Assembly (NCBI RefSeq): GCF_901709675.1
Contig: NC_051099.1
Coordinates: forward strand, 1,300,001 to 1,364,000
Source of the DNA: Syngnathus acus
Lineage: Eukaryota; Chordata; Actinopteri; Syngnathiformes; Syngnathidae
Direction of reading: 5' to 3'
Length of the DNA: 64,000 nucleotides
Shown here: piece by piece, positions 46,717 to 61,000 of the stretch
Layout: every line of letters begins with the position of its first letter
How positions within the stretch are numbered: the stretch's first letter is position 1
Program-made: the position numbers and the translations under genes
Notes under the pieces: model-generated
Told to the model about the DNA's origin: nothing
Database searches by the model: none
The model's input: only the letters and a program-made list of their open reading frames with translations

Positions 46717-48796
46717 GATACATTTCTTCAAGATGTGATTAGCGAAAATCAACACAAAACTCTAAATGATTATTATTATTCCTATCTATGGCTAAGGAAC
46801 TCATTCATCAAACAATAATTGAAAAACTCAAACTTGTTTTTGCTTGCAAGCAAGTCGGTGGTTGACTTAGTCAGGTCGTCTATTGTGAGCAAACAGTAAA
46901 TTAATCGAGCAAGATGGAGGCAATTGTTACCAAGGGCAATGGAACAGTTGGCCCAGCTGTCTCCTATTTGGTGACCAATTTTCGGCATTATGCAAATACG
47001 GTCAGTAAGTAATGTCTTTGTCACTGAGTGAACTCAAACGCTGCTGCAGCGTCTCCTTGAGTGGAACAACACTCACTTAAGTTCTTGGGGACGTGGACAG
47101 CTGTGTTTTCGATTACTCCGTCACGACCATAAGCGGGTTTGCAGTTTGAGCGTCAAAATTCACATTTTGCACCACAAAAAAAAGGAACAGTTGTGCGTCA
47201 ACGACAGATTCAGAACATAAATCTTTCTTATTCACTGCGGCCTTTCTGACTATTCATCAACATGATACCACATCCACGTGCGCATCCATTTGTTGTGTGT
47301 AATGATTTGGAGACGGTACAGGATGAAGTGAGTCACAAGATGGGGAATAAATAATAAATCCGCTTTTATCTTTGCCTGTCGCTGTCGAGGCTTGTTGATT
47401 TAAAAGCGTCAAGTGTTGCTTTCAAATGTTTACGCGCCGTTGCTATCGTGCACTTACAGACTGTCCGCAACATGTGTTTGTTGAGGATTTTTTTTTTCCC
47501 CACCCACTTTTTTCTGTTTATTCCATTTTTTATCACGGAAGCAATGTTTTGCAATGTTTTACATAAATGGATAATATGGAATACATTTTTGAACTTGCAG
47601 GTTCTAAATAAAGAATTGGGCACTTTTGTACTACATGAAAACATGTCCCATGTTAGCTTGATAGCATAATTGTCTGAGTTATTTTTAGTTTTAGTTATTT
47701 TTAACTTGGGCAGTTATGCTATGCGGCTAACAATGAGCAGCTTATTATTATTCAATGCACTCCACTTGTGTTTTTTGTAATTTTTTTTTTTAAATTGAAC
47801 ACTTTTTTAAATAACTATTTCTGACTGGGTAGGTTTTGGTGAGCTTTTGTTCCTCTCTCAAGTTGTTATTTAAAACAGGCTGACTCACTCTGAATGATGA
47901 GTTCAAGTGGAGTTGTATCACATCTGGGCTTGGTTTTCTGAACTTTGTGGGTTTTCTTTTATTTATTTTTTTAATGAAGCTTTAAACCTCTCGCCCCCTC
48001 TAATGCATCATTTCCATGAGTCATCGCTGGCCTCTTATTGACCCGGGCAGCATGATGTTATTGGAGCAACACAGTCGAAGCTCAAATCTAAGATCACGGT
48101 TGATTCTTTTTTTTTTTAATACTGTTGTTATTGTATGTAAGTTTGGCATATAAATGCACACATGGCTCTGAAGTCATAGACTGTATTGTTGATTTGATTA
48201 TTATCATTCATTGTTTTATTGACTTTAATTTGATGGTTCTAGAAAATCATGGCCTTACAATCACTGCGCATGAAATATATTTTTTGTTTTTCTTCAAATG
48301 ATCATTCCAGCTGTTTGTTTCTGCATCTCAGGAATATATTGCTTTTATTTTCCAGACACGGTATGTTTGTTTCTTTTTTTTTACCTAATTGGGACACAAC
48401 AAATATCTCACTTAATATTAAAACAATAACTTGTGTAATTCTACTATCCTATCCCTCACTGGACTGTTCCATGAACAAGAGCTGAAAATAGGCCAACTTT
48501 CTTCTCTATGTTGTTCGATTCCAGCTATTGGCAAGTGCACATCTTGAAGTCATTGAGTGTGTAGTTGTGCTGCACTGTCGCTCACTACGCTGCAAACACG
48601 AAAGGTCAGAGTTCCCGCTACGGACATGTTAGTGTAGCTTCTTGGTGAAATCACCACTTTTATGATTCTTCATAATATATTGGGCAGTCATAATGGTGTC
48701 CTTCGCACCATGACAAAGGCGTGTTTTCTCCCATTGTATGTGGGATTGATTTATTTAATTTAGAGGTTGCTATTCATGTATGAAATTGAATTGTTG

Positions 48797-48802
48797 AATA
48801 AA
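48797..48802 (+). terminator. cadm2: Candidate distal poly(A) signal AATAAA
   Basis: Canonical hexamer followed by CCTTTTTTTCTGGTTGCTAA about 30 nt later, a plausible downstream T/GT-rich element. If used, the 3' UTR would be about 4.1 kb. Confidence 0.4.
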
Positions 48803-48830
48803 TAGTTGCCAAAATTGCTGCCTGAGACCT

Positions 48831-51800
48831 TTTTTTCTGGTTGCTAATTGTAAACGCTAATATCAGAGAAATGGTGCAACAGATTTTCATGACTTATCTT
48901 ATGGAGGCTAATTTGTTTCTTTGGCTAAGTTCCAACTGTTTTGTAGTGAAATCACATTTATGCATTAACATTAATCACCTTGAACAAAAAGGAAAATAAC
49001 ATCGCAAGAGAACGTAGGCCAAATTGCAAGAAATGAGGAAGACGGCACACCGTGTCTGGCTCTAAACTCGCCAATTTGGTCTGCCTCTTTGTTCCAGGCA
49101 AACAACGCGCGGGCGAAGGGGAATGTTGATTGATGCATTCATAAAAACAATAAGAAAAAAAAACACAGCACAGTGCGGCTCTCAGGCTGAGGAAGTACGT
49201 GACAATGCTAAACACGCTCGGCCAGATAAAGCCAAGATCCAAAGATAGCGAAATAAGTCTCATAATCGGTCATCAGAACAACAAGAACGCTGAGGTGTTG
49301 GCTTCATTTAATTGCTAAATGTGCGGCAATTAAGATGATAAAGCGCTTTGCTCGTATCTTCGCTTTGCGAGGGAAACAATAGCGCTCTGTTGAGGTGCAC
49401 TAGCAGACCCAGCTTATTAAGTGTCACTGCCGACATCCAGCAGGCTGAAAGCTGCCCACGGCTGACCCGTACAGGTCGCATTAAGGTCAAACGCAGAACT
49501 TAAGTAAAATCTTTCACAAAGTGTCTTGGTTCAATCCTCAAGCCTGGTAATCATGTCAAAGCATCCTAGATCAAGACACAAAAAGGTAGCAAAAAAGAAT
49601 TAAATTAAGTGTGATGTACACAGGCGAGTCACAGCCTCTGAGCGGGCTTCTTATTTAAGAGACCCCCTGCTGGGGAAGCCAGTCAGCGGGGGTCGTGTTG
49701 CCATGGTGTTAGCCAAGAAATCATTACTAATGTTCAGTGTCATATTAGCGTCAGTGTGCAGAGTGACGCTCCTGGAGGAACCCAGATATTTGACTTCTTT
49801 CACAATATCCAACCCATGACATAAGACTTGCATCAGGATTGCAAATTGTCTCTTTGCTATCTTGATCTGCTCGTCGGCCATGTTTTTTGTTTGCACTTTA
49901 AGGTCTGACGCTATAAGCTTCAAGATGGACCACTTCCTTGAGTGCGGCATTTAGTCTATCATGAATGGGGGTGGGGGGGTCACAGCCATGATGAGGGGGT
50001 AGAGATTTTAGATAGCCTGCCCCAACTGATAAATGACACATGGTGAGAGCCAGAGGGCACGGAGGTAATTGTTCACACTGAATAATGTCAACGTTAACGA
50101 GTTTGGCAAAAGCCCGCCAAATGAGAAGTTTCTGTTTTTGGGGCGTATGGAACCGTTTTTGAGAGCGGACGGCTGAATTTAGTATGTCGTCTAATTTACG
50201 GCTTTAGGCTTTTTTCGAAAGGAGTGACCGACCGCACCATTAAGAAAAGAGAAGCAGCCTGAGGGGGGGGTTGACAGAGTTCACGGCAGACAGGTCATTT
50301 ATTTTTGATAGGACGCTTGAATTTCAACCAATTAAAGATTGGTTGGATTTTAACCGAGATGAATTGTTGAGAAGGGGAAAAGAAAAGTTCAATTACTTGG
50401 AATTTCAATTTTCGGTTGCCTAATTTCTGAGTTATCATTTGTTGAAATAAATGGAAGACTCTGCTTGATTATGATGAAAGCATTTCAAAGTACAAGCGAA
50501 AACAGGAAGTCGTCACATGACGACATTTCATTTCCTCCCGTGGTGACGTAAACGTAACGTAATTTATTTATACAATAGTGAGGAATGTAAAGTACTACCA
50601 GCACAGTTCATAAAAGGTTGAGCCCTGTATTTTAAAGTGAACTTCCACATGGATTTTTGCATTGAATTTCTCGGAGATGCGAATGGCACCGGTCGAGTAG
50701 CAAGGTCCTAATAATGCTAATGCAAGTAATATAACATAGTCAATTATATATCTGTATCCTCTCAGTGCCTCTTTTGAGATTAATGTCAAAAATGAGTTAC
50801 GCTTTTCATGCACATAGCCATTTTTGCTGAGCCATCTGTTGGAGGCTTTTAGTTGGACAGCAAGTGCAGATACAAGGAGGCAAAGGGAGGTGAAAATGGG
50901 GACAAGTGCACTTTTAAGTCGACAGAGAAAAAGGATAATGAGCCTGTGGTCACCTTGTCATGAACTTCATTACGGCTTATTACTGCCATCCGTCCTCTGC
51001 TTTTATCACTCTGAGGCACGACAAATAGCGGCGTATATACAATATTTAGACGATACATCTTTTTTACAGACACGGACTATGTCAATGTGAAAACTTCAGG
51101 TTCAATTCCAAGTGTAAACATATGGTAGATATAAATTTGAAATTTAACTTGCGCAACATTTTATCTAAGTATAGTAAATTGAATGTCTCATTTTAGTTTT
51201 TAATTTATTTTACATTTCAAAACGTAAAATTATAAATGGATAAAATTTAGATCAAATTAAAATAACTTACTACAATTTTTTCTTTGTATTTCCCAGCAGT
51301 CTGAATGTGCTCTAGCACCTCTCAGGTCGGTCTTGGTACTACAACAGATGTCTGGCTTGGCGTTGATTTCAAGTCCATCACACACAGTAAAGGAGCAGTA
51401 AAAAGACATCTTGTCTTGTATAGTTTGTCACATTTCAAACAAAAATCGACTGCTACATTAAAAATCATTACTTGTACAATTCAGACTTTCTACTGAAATC
51501 TGTGTTTTTATCCAAATTACAAAGTGATCCATTTGAAATCAATGGAAAGTGATTATTGATTTGTGCAGTGTACTTACACATGAGTATCTTTATCATGAGG
51601 CAATTCAGTCCAGGTCCACTTTGCCCTTCAACGATCGTCGATAACGTTGCCGTCGCGCGTCACTCACGACTTGGACTGATTCGCCCTCGGCCTGCAAAGC
51701 CTAATTTGCTCGCCACAAGAATCTATCAGTCAGCGATGTTATCTGCGGGTCCCCTCCATTTGTCTTTTCTGGCTCTCCACCTTTGGATTTTTTCCCGCCC

Positions 51801-54800
51801 TACTCAGGAAATCCCTCCTGCATCACTCAGTCACTCCAGTATTTTTCGGAAGGACCTCACAAACGAATCAAGTGTGCTTGAAGAGCCCTTTGCATACAGA
51901 TCATATCCTGACAAGAAAAATGTCCACATGGTTCTGGAGCCAGGCCACTCTGAGTGATGCGATGACTGAGGCGCATTTCGTTCTGGCAAATTTTGGAGAC
52001 GCATCACTGATATGACTTGATTAATGGTCAAGCGGCTAAGAGCCGGAAAACTATCGGACAGGGACAATATCCTCAGCGGACCTGAAGATTAAGAACAAAA
52101 CGGCTGCTTGAGTCAATTCTCTTTGAACGAAGGGAGAAGAAATTGATGTGCAACCCTGTAATGATAAAGATTACAATCATGTTGATGACAGACATAAAAC
52201 CCAATCTTATTTTGACACGAATGTTAAATATTGTATCACGCTGACTATCTGATGTCGATTTCAATTCGATTAAATGTTTAGCCTTGCACAATAGTGTCTC
52301 CTTGAATAGGCGTGTTTAGCAGGTGCATTCAGATGTTGTATGAAGCCTTATCATTGATTTAGAGTTAAATGCCGCACTTGGAGAAGAAACAGTCCTTGCA
52401 TCGCCCTTCCGTCGCCCACATCTTGTTCAACAGATGTCTATCAAGCACGTCCTTGCCAAAGTCATCTCCTCTCGCCTGCCATCAGAAAACTAATGACTGT
52501 CTTGTCTGCACGGCCTCACCTCTCTCCTCATATGTCTGCACAGATCTTTATCTCCACGGGAATAAAGTCATCTTAGCATGGCATGTTTTTTAATACCCCC
52601 CCGCGGTGGCCCCCTATAAATATTTATTAAAGATGTGCCATTAAGATGGGCCAAAGAGGAGCGCCAGCAAACACCTTTTTGTTTAACTTCACTAATACAC
52701 TTGTAGCGGGAGGCCAAATGGCAATGTGAGTAAAGAAGCAGGCATGCTCCAGCATCATGGAGGAACATTTCAATTTGTATTTCTTGCACCTTTTCTGCCA
52801 AGGACATACAAGAGGAACACTTAGAACAAAAAGTACAAAAAGGAAAGAAAAAAATGTGCTTCTAATGTAGGTAAAGAAATATACATGGAAATTTGGACAA
52901 CATCTCACTGCCTTTTGTTTTTTAAGTAGCAGCCATTTTGAGCAAATTCCAAGATGAACTCCAACTAGTGAAGTCACCCAATAAGAAGCAGGTAGCCAAG
53001 ACAGATGGCAAATGCTAAACTGCCAATTGCTAAGCTTCTTTCCCTACAACATCTAGTTAAATGATCATTTGAAGTATTCACAAAAGCGGGTAGCGGATTT
53101 AATGGGTAGATGCCATTAATTGTTTGGTCTTTTTATTTCTAAGCATGATTTAATTAGCTTGCTAGAATATTGCAATGATATTCTCTACTATTAACCAAAA
53201 CATGTTGTGGAATTTCATTTCATTTGAGGAAAAAGTGCAAAACGAGCCAAGGATGGCACTCCTTATCCCAACTTGGAGTTAGTTGAACGTCGTAATTGAA
53301 ATGCATGAGTTTTGAAGCGGCCATATGCTTGAATTAGTGTTAAGTCTGGCATCTGCTCTTGTTCCGTTAGCTGGCATTGTGTAAACGAATTTAGGGGTTG
53401 TAAACTGGAGTTTGTGCGCAATCAATTGATTAGCTAATCAACTAAGCACCGACATTCAATCTGTCATTTTTTTCCCCCCAGCCGAGATGACGCTATACTA
53501 TCAGTAGTATGTACGGGAATCACTGCACTAACACAACTGCAAATATATATTCCCAGGGACGCACATAAAAAACAATTATACTATAGACAACATACTGATG
53601 TTTAATGTGGCCTTGATTGAGTCGTAAAGTGACCTAGTTCATTAATCCACTGTTTTGTGGATGTGGCTGAAGCACTAGCAGATCGCGCGCTAATGTTCAT
53701 TCTGCATTTTTATTTACGTTTTGCGAGATGAATACTGATTGCAAGATTACTTATCCAACACCCGCTTCAGAAATAGCAACTTTCTGCTATGTTAGTATTA
53801 AACTACAACATATAAGTTGATACAAAAAAGATGGCTAGGGAACGAATAATAAAGAAATATTCAATATTATGTATGTATTTTAACTTTTGTTTGAATCTTT
53901 TTCCCTCTTTTTTTGTTTCATTTCCAAGCAATCATTTTCAATGCCATACAACCTTGCAGAATATTCTTTTGAAAACAATTTTTACCATTCATTTTCGTGT
54001 GCTGTGAAATGCACAAGCACTGACAAAAACTCTCCCCATGTTCTTGATATGAAAGTAACTAAGGACAAGGTCACAAACTATAACAACACAGAACAGACAC
54101 TCGCCTGCTTGTGATGCAACACAATACACGCAACGCCATAAATAGTGCGCTAAGGTACGTATTCCACTGTATAATTCATACGGCCGTGCTCGTAAAGCAG
54201 AACGGTGGCCTTATTTAGAGTGATGCACTTGGTGCCATTAAATACACCTCCTTGGATAAATCAGGTAGCAGGAAGCAAAGTGACATTATACAACAGACTT
54301 TTTATGCTTTCTTTAAAGGTGTGATGGGTGGCTATGATTGTGCTCCAAGGGAGAATATTTCAATAGTGTCTTGTTTGTGACCTGAGTTATTGTGATAAAA
54401 CAAATAAAGAGGCACTGTAGAAAGTAACATTACCGATCAGTGATGCAATATGAATGACATTCTTAGAAACTATAGAATGGCAATACAGTGTGATTAAGTA
54501 TCAATGATTTCATTTAGCCTCATGATTAGGCATGTTTCAATTCAACTTTAATTATAAAATAGTTAACAAAAAAAGAATTGTCCATATTATAGGGTATCAC
54601 ATAGCAATTTAACTGCAATTGTAATTGTTTTATAAATGAGTATTATTTTATTTTCCATTATAAAGAAATGTGGTTCTAATCACATCAAAAGCTTCCCAAA
54701 TGGCGGAAATGACAATAAATGAAGATAAGAGCTTGATCTTTAAACAACAGTGGAATCAAACGAAGGCCCATTCAGCCTCTTTTACGACCTTCCAACAACA

Positions 54801-57082
54801 TGTTTTATTGGCCGCGCTATAATCCAGTGCGCTATCACTGCGGGACAGCTGTGCACGCCGCGTTGATGGCGCATGCTAGCACAGTGACACTTTGTTCATT
54901 TGTCTCTCACGTATGTTTCTTGCTACACTGGAGTAGACGACACAGACACATTCAAGTCATGACAACAGCTGATGGCTGGGAAAGAACGTTCCTAATGTGT
55001 GCCTTGAGGTTGTTGCTGTTTTCAAGTTAAAGCTATGCCTTGGTTCAGTCGAGGTCGGAAAGCATCGTTGTAGAAAATTAACAGATGTAAATGACTTCCG
55101 TTTGTCTGAAAATGATGTTAAGGACGTTAAAGTAAGTTTCTGTTAGGGGCTGTCCTTGTCTCGAATTGAACAAGAATACATTAAAGATTGTTAAGAAGCT
55201 CCCTGCTCGCACAGTCAGACACATATTACGGTTCATTTTAAGAGAGCGGCTCGCAGCAAGCAGCGGGACTCCACTTTGCAGCTTAAACACGAGCTCGGCG
55301 AGTCCAACTTTGTAATCTAATCACCGGCCATTGTGGCAATGTGGTCCACAGGACAAGCCCCAGGACACTCCTGGGCATACAAGCAATTAATTACCTTAAT
55401 TGCATGGTTAGCTTAATTGATTACCTTGTTATTTTTGCTTGCAGCGATATGGCTCTCTTGCATGACATTCACCCATAGGCGGATTCAGGTATCTCACTCA
55501 AAATGCAAATTGCTCTGCTCATTAAGGTAAAATTATTAGTCCCACTCCAAAAGCTTAATTAGCTGAATGTATTGGACGTAAACACCCCTGAACCAGCACA
55601 AAGATGACTCATTGGAACAATCGTGGTTTCCAGTTCAAAACATTTTGACTGAAAGCAAACTTTAACATGTTGTCTCCTCAAATCAAAGACAACCATCAAC
55701 AGACTTTTTTTTTCTTTGCGGCATAATTTCACCCAAGTTAGTTGAAACGAGGCGCCAGTAGAATGTAGCGCGCGCGCTATCGTCAGCTTGGTGATGCCGC
55801 AGGCGCTCGACGGCCGGCAGAATGGCTGAGATTTGGCCTCACACATCAGTCATATCAACCCTGCTTGAGGGTAGGGCACTTCTTGCTGCTCGGGTTCTCC
55901 ATTATCTTTACGCCTCTTCTCTCTGTCTTCCCTCTCCGACTTGACCTCAGCTCCCTCCCCACCCATCTCCATTATTTTCACAGGCTCACACTCTCCTCCG
56001 GTCTTCTTGCTAGTTTTTGTATGAGGAACGACGCTTCCTACTTGGCTGAGTGCATTAGCGCCCCTGCCTCCAACTTTCCGGACAGTGTCGGATGGATTTG
56101 TTAGACTCCGGGAGTGAGAAGACTTCCACGTAGACCCTTCAAAACTTCCCCTTTTGTCATCCCAAGTACTGTTTCTGAGAGTTCCCGTGTTAAGAACTTC
56201 CACCTAATGGTACCAAATGGCCAGAGTCGTTTTGTAGGTGGCACTACAGGTGCTACACTTCGACAAAACCTCATTTACTATCCTCTATCATGCTTCATAG
56301 CACCATTAAATGAGCTCATTAAATACCTTTAAGATTACAAATCAAAGTAATTGCCAATTAGGATTTGCCTAATTGTACAAAACTTTAAGGCTCGCTCGGA
56401 AGCGTCCTTTGCAGGACACCGCACTCAGATCACGTGGAATTACTTGTTTATCAGCCGACTCGTCTGGATGATGGATGACGACAAGCGGAGGCAGCCTGGA
56501 TCACATGTTGATATACTTGCAAGTTATATCTCGCTGAGATACTGCAGCTGAAAGCACAGTGAAGACACATCTTTACTATGAAGAGATAAAAGGTGTTTCT
56601 GAAATATGTCTACAAGGAGAACGAGAAAACATTCAGGTCAAGATGAGGAAAATGGGGTGGGGCAGTGGACGCCCTGCCCCATGGTGACAACGCCTTTTGC
56701 ACGGAATATAATATGCCAGCGGGCGGGTTTCCAACTTTACAAAGAAATGTTAGTCACGTAATTGTTACTGCTCCATGCATTTTCAAACAAGCCAAGATGT
56801 TTCCCCTGTACACACTTGAAAATAATACAAGCACGCAAGCTGAAATATTCAGGCATGTTTGTCCCGGTTGCATCTAAATGGATTCGGTCATGCTCTGATT
56901 CTTTTCTTCAGCGCTTGTGTGCTCTGCTCTTATCGCCATGCGGACTGGACTGCAATGCCACTAAAGCGGAAGAATTTTTGATGGTAAAGCTACTGGACTA
57001 TAAAATAATGTCGTGATATGCCATTTCAAAGCTAAAATCCAAAAGAACACCTGTCAACCTGTTTTTCCACTGACACTCATTG
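48831..57082. other. Intergenic region, no gene recognised
   Basis: About 8.3 kb of AT-rich sequence. Every open frame is short, and most overlap another on the opposite strand. Homeodomain-type TAAT/ATTA motifs cluster near 55379-55430. A minus-strand frame at 49651-49950 has a faint resemblance to a reverse-transcriptase fragment that I could not support. Confidence 0.6.
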
Positions 57083-57090
57083 TTCTAGGG

Positions 57091-57404
57091 CAGTGTTTCC
57101 CAAATGGTATTGAGCCAAGGCATAGGCGTATTTTACATTAAGACAAAAAAAAAATCAAGAGCATGTGTCTGAAAAAAACTCAACAAATTCACTTTGTGTG
57201 AAATCCGAGCCTGTTTATTCAAACACAAAGCTTTTAGCTATTATAAGAATAGCAACAGGTTAATTGTCCCTGAGTGATCTCCCATTAAACAACATTGGCA
57301 TAAATAGATGATCTGTCCTAAATAAATAATTTTTAGACCAATTAAGTGAAATGACATCATTTGCCCCAGCACACCCGATGATCTCTCTAGGTTGGGAATC
57401 ACTG
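57091..57404. mobile_element. hAT-like MITE with TIRs and 8-bp duplication
   Basis: The ends are CAGTGTTTCCCAAA and GTTGGGAATCACTG, imperfect terminal inverted repeats with the CAGTG..CACTG form typical of hAT elements. The flanks are TTCTAGGG (57083-57090) and TTCTAGTA (57405-57412), an 8-bp duplication with six matches, the hAT target size. The 314-bp interior has no coding capacity, so the element is non-autonomous. Confidence 0.75.
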
Positions 57405-57412
57405 TTCTAGTA

Positions 57413-58006
57413 CAAAGTAATCATGCATTGCTATTATTCATTCATTAGCAACGCAATTAAACAGAACATTTTCATTTCTTCTATTTCCGCAGTGGCCAGT
57501 CTTCACCTTGCCCACTTTTTGACGCTATAACATGTTAGTGTTGACAGGTTTAAAACACCTGCAAGAGTGATAACAATAGATTTCAGCAAAGCAGGCACTG
57601 ATATTAGAGTGTGCATCTGCACAAGCCAAAAGAGCTCAATAATCTTTATTTACTATCTTTATAGTATGCAAAGTTGCAAACAACAATTAGTAACAATGAT
57701 TCTTCAGGTGAGAAACTGCACTGATAGAGTTGCAATGATTTATTTATATAGTCCGTTTGGCTTGGGATAAATGAGGCAGATAAATTCCCAGGATTACATT
57801 CAGAATCGGATATTGATTGTGCAGAGCGTGTATTATTACACAGATGCAATAACGTGTGAGCGAGGAGATGCTCAGTAAGAGATCAACGAGGTGAGGGAGA
57901 CTGGACACGAGAGGCAAATAAAGCAAGTAGGTGGGATTTACAGTATGTCAGTAGAAAAGACATGGAATGGCTCATTCATTATGTATATAGATAGAAATAT
58001 CTCTAG
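57413..58006. other. Unique AT-rich intergenic sequence
   Basis: Nothing recognisable between the hAT-like MITE and the tandem repeats. The open frames are short and overlap on opposite strands. Confidence 0.6.
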
Positions 58007-58038
58007 ATGTATGTATGTATGTATGTATGTATGTATGT
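58007..58038. repeat. (ATGT)n microsatellite
   Basis: Seven to eight ATGT units immediately left of the telomere-like minisatellite, marking its left boundary. Confidence 0.95.
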
Positions 58039-58041
58039 TGC

Positions 58042-61000
58042 TACCCTAACCCTAAACCCTAACCTCTAAACCTAACCCTAGTATGAAACCCTAATTTGAA
58101 ACCCTAACCCTCGTTTTAAACCCTACTTTGAAACCCTAATTCTAGTTTTAAACCCTAGTTTGAAGCCCTAACCCTAGTATGAAACCCTAGTTGGTAGCCC
58201 TAACCTTAATTTTAAACCCTACTTTGAAACCCTAACTCTAGTATGAAACCTTACTTTGTAACCCTAACCCTAGTTTTAAACCCTATTTTGAAACCCTAGT
58301 TCTAGTTTTAAACCCTATGTTGAAACCCCAACTGTAGTTTTAAACCCTAGTTTGAAGCCCTAGCCCTAGTATGAAACCCTAGTTGGAAGCCCTAACCTTA
58401 GTTTTAAACCCTACTTTGTAACCCTAATTCTAGTTTTAAACCCTACTTTGAAACCCTAATTCTAGTTTTAAACCCTAGTTTGAAGCCCTAACCCTAGTAT
58501 GAAACCCTAGTTGGAAGCCCTAACCCTAGTTTTAAACCCTACTTTGAAACCCTATCTCTAGTATGAAACCTTACTTTGTAACCCTAACCCTAGTTTTAAA
58601 CCCTACTTTGAAACCCTAATTCTAGTTTTAAACCCTAGGTTGAAGCCCTAACCCTAGTATGAAACCCTAGTTGGTACCCCTAACCCTAGTTTTAAACCCT
58701 ACTTTGAAACCCTAACTCTAGTATGAAACCCTACTTTGTAACCCTAACCCTCGTTTTAAACCCTACTTTGAAACCCTAATTCTAGTTTTAAACCCTAGTT
58801 TGAAGCCCTAACCCTAGTATGAAACCCTAGTTGGTAGCCCTAACCTTAGTTTTAAACCCTACTTTGAAACCCTAACTCTAGTATGAAACCTTACTTTGTA
58901 ACCCTAACCCTAGTTTTAAACCCTATTTTGAAACCCTAGTTCTAGTTTTAAACCCTATGTTGAAACCCCAACTGTAGTTTTAAACCCTAGTTTGAAGCCC
59001 TAGCCCTAGTATGAAACCCTAGTTGGAAGCCCTAACCTTAGTTTTAAACCCTACTTTGTAACCCTAATTCTAGTTTTAAACCCTACTTTGAAACCCTAAT
59101 TCTAGTTTTAAACCCTAGTTTGAAGCCCTAACCCTAGTATGAAACCCTAGTTGGAAGCCCTAACCCTAGTTTTAAACCCTACTTTGAAACCCTATCTCTA
59201 GTATGAAACCTTACTTTGTAACCCTAACCCTAGTTTTAAACCCTACTTTGAAACCCTAATTCTAGTTTTAAACCCTAGGTTGAAGCCCTAACCCTAGTAT
59301 GAAACCCTAGTTGGTACCCCTAACCCTAGTTTTAAACCCTACTTTGAAACCCTAACTCTAGTATGAAGCCCTACTTTGTAACCCTAATTCTAGTTTTAAA
59401 CCCTAATTTGAAACCCTAATTCTAGTTTTAAACCCTAGTTTGAAGCCCTAACCCTAGTATGAAACCCTAGTTGGAAGCCCTAACCCTAGTTTTAAACCCT
59501 ACTTTGAAACCCTAACTCTAGTATGAAACCTTACTTTGTAACCCTAACCCTAGTTTTAAACCCTATTTTGAAACCCTAGTTCTAGTTTTAAACCCTATGT
59601 TGAAACCCTAACTGTAGTTTTAAACCCTAGTTTGAAGCCCTAGCCCTAGTATGGAACCCTAGTTGGAAGCCCTAACCCTAGTTTGAAACCCTACTTTGTA
59701 ACCCTAATTCTAGTTTTAAACCCTATTTTGAAACCCTAGTTCTAGTTTTAAACCCTATGTTGAAACCCTAACTGTAGTTTTAAACCCTAGTTTGAAGCCC
59801 TAGCCCTAGTATGAAACCCTAGTTGGAAGCCCTAACCCTAGTTTTAAACCCTACTTTGAAACCCTAACTCTAGTATGAAACCTTACTTTGTAACCCTAAC
59901 CCTAGTTTTAAACCCTATTTTGTAACCCTAGTTCTAGTTTTAAACCCTATGTTGAAACCCTAACTGTTTTTTTAAACCCTAGTTTGAAGCCCTAGCCCAA
60001 GTATGAAACCCTAGTTGGAAGCCCTAACCTTAGTTTTAAACCCTACTTTGTAACCCTAATTCTAGTTTTAAACCCTACTTTGAAACCCTAATTCTAGTTT
60101 TAAACCCTAGTTTGAAGCCCTAACCCTAGTATGAAACCCTAGTTGGAAGCCCTAACCCTAGTTTTAAACCCTACTTTGAAACCCTAACTCTAGTATGAAA
60201 CCTTACTTTGTAACCCTAACCCTAGTTTTAAACCCTACTTTGAAACCCTAATTCTAGTTTTAAACCCTAGTTTGAAGCCCTAACCCTAGTATGAAACCCT
60301 AGTTGGTACCCCTAACCCTAGTTTTAAACCCTACTTTGAAACCCTAACCATAGTATGAAACCCTACTTTGTAACCCTAATTCTAGTTTTAAACCCTAATT
60401 TGAAACCCTAATTCTAGTTTTAAACCCTAGTTTGAAGCCCTAACCCTAGTATGAAACCCTAGTTGGAAGCCCTAACCCTAGTTTTAAACCCTACTTTGAA
60501 ACCCTAACTCTAGTATGAAACCTTACTTTGTAACCCTAACCCTAGTTTTAAACCCTATTTTGAAACCCTAGTTCTAGTTTTAAACCCTATGTTGAAACCC
60601 TAACTGTAGTTTTAAACCCTAGTTTGAAGCCCTAGCCCTAGTATGAAACCCTAGTTGGAAGCCCTAAACCTACTTTTAAACCCTACTTTGTAACCCTAAT
60701 TCTAGTTTTAAACCCTATTTTGAAACCCTAGTTCTAGTTTTAAACCCTATGTTGAAACCCTAACTGTAGTTTTAAACCCTAGTTTGAAGCCCTAGCCCTA
60801 GTATGAAACCCTAGTTGGAAGCCCTAACCCTAGTTTTAAACCCTACTTTGAAACCCTAACTCTAGTATGAAACCTTACTTTGTAACCCTAACCCTAGTTT
60901 TAAACCCTATTTTGTAACCCTAGTTCTAGTTTTAAACCCTATGTTGAAACCCTAACTGTTTTTTTAAACCCTAGTTTGAAGCCCTAGCCCAAGTATGAAA

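Larger units (their letters stand above)
44676..48830 (+). other. cadm2: Probable long 3' UTR of cadm2 and its candidate poly(A) sites
   Basis: No further coding exon is recognisable after the TAG. The sequence is AT-rich with few repeats, as is usual for the long 3' UTRs of neuronal adhesion genes. Possible poly(A) signals are ATTAAA 46505-46510, AATAAA 47346 and 47353, AATAAA 47607-47612 and AATAAA 48797-48802. The last is followed within about 35 nt by T-rich and GT-rich sequence and looks best. The 3' end is inference; a shorter UTR is possible. Confidence 0.45.

Noticed and set aside
49651-49950. A minus-strand frame with EVKYLGSSRSVTLHTDANM, faintly like a LINE reverse-transcriptase segment
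   Set aside because: The resemblance is limited to KYLG and a nearby Asp. No catalytic motif or flanking LINE sequence is visible.
55850-56203. A 117-codon minus-strand frame rich in Glu and Lys
   Set aside because: It overlaps a plus-strand frame, has no homologue I recognise, and its charged part comes from a pyrimidine-rich tract on the other strand.
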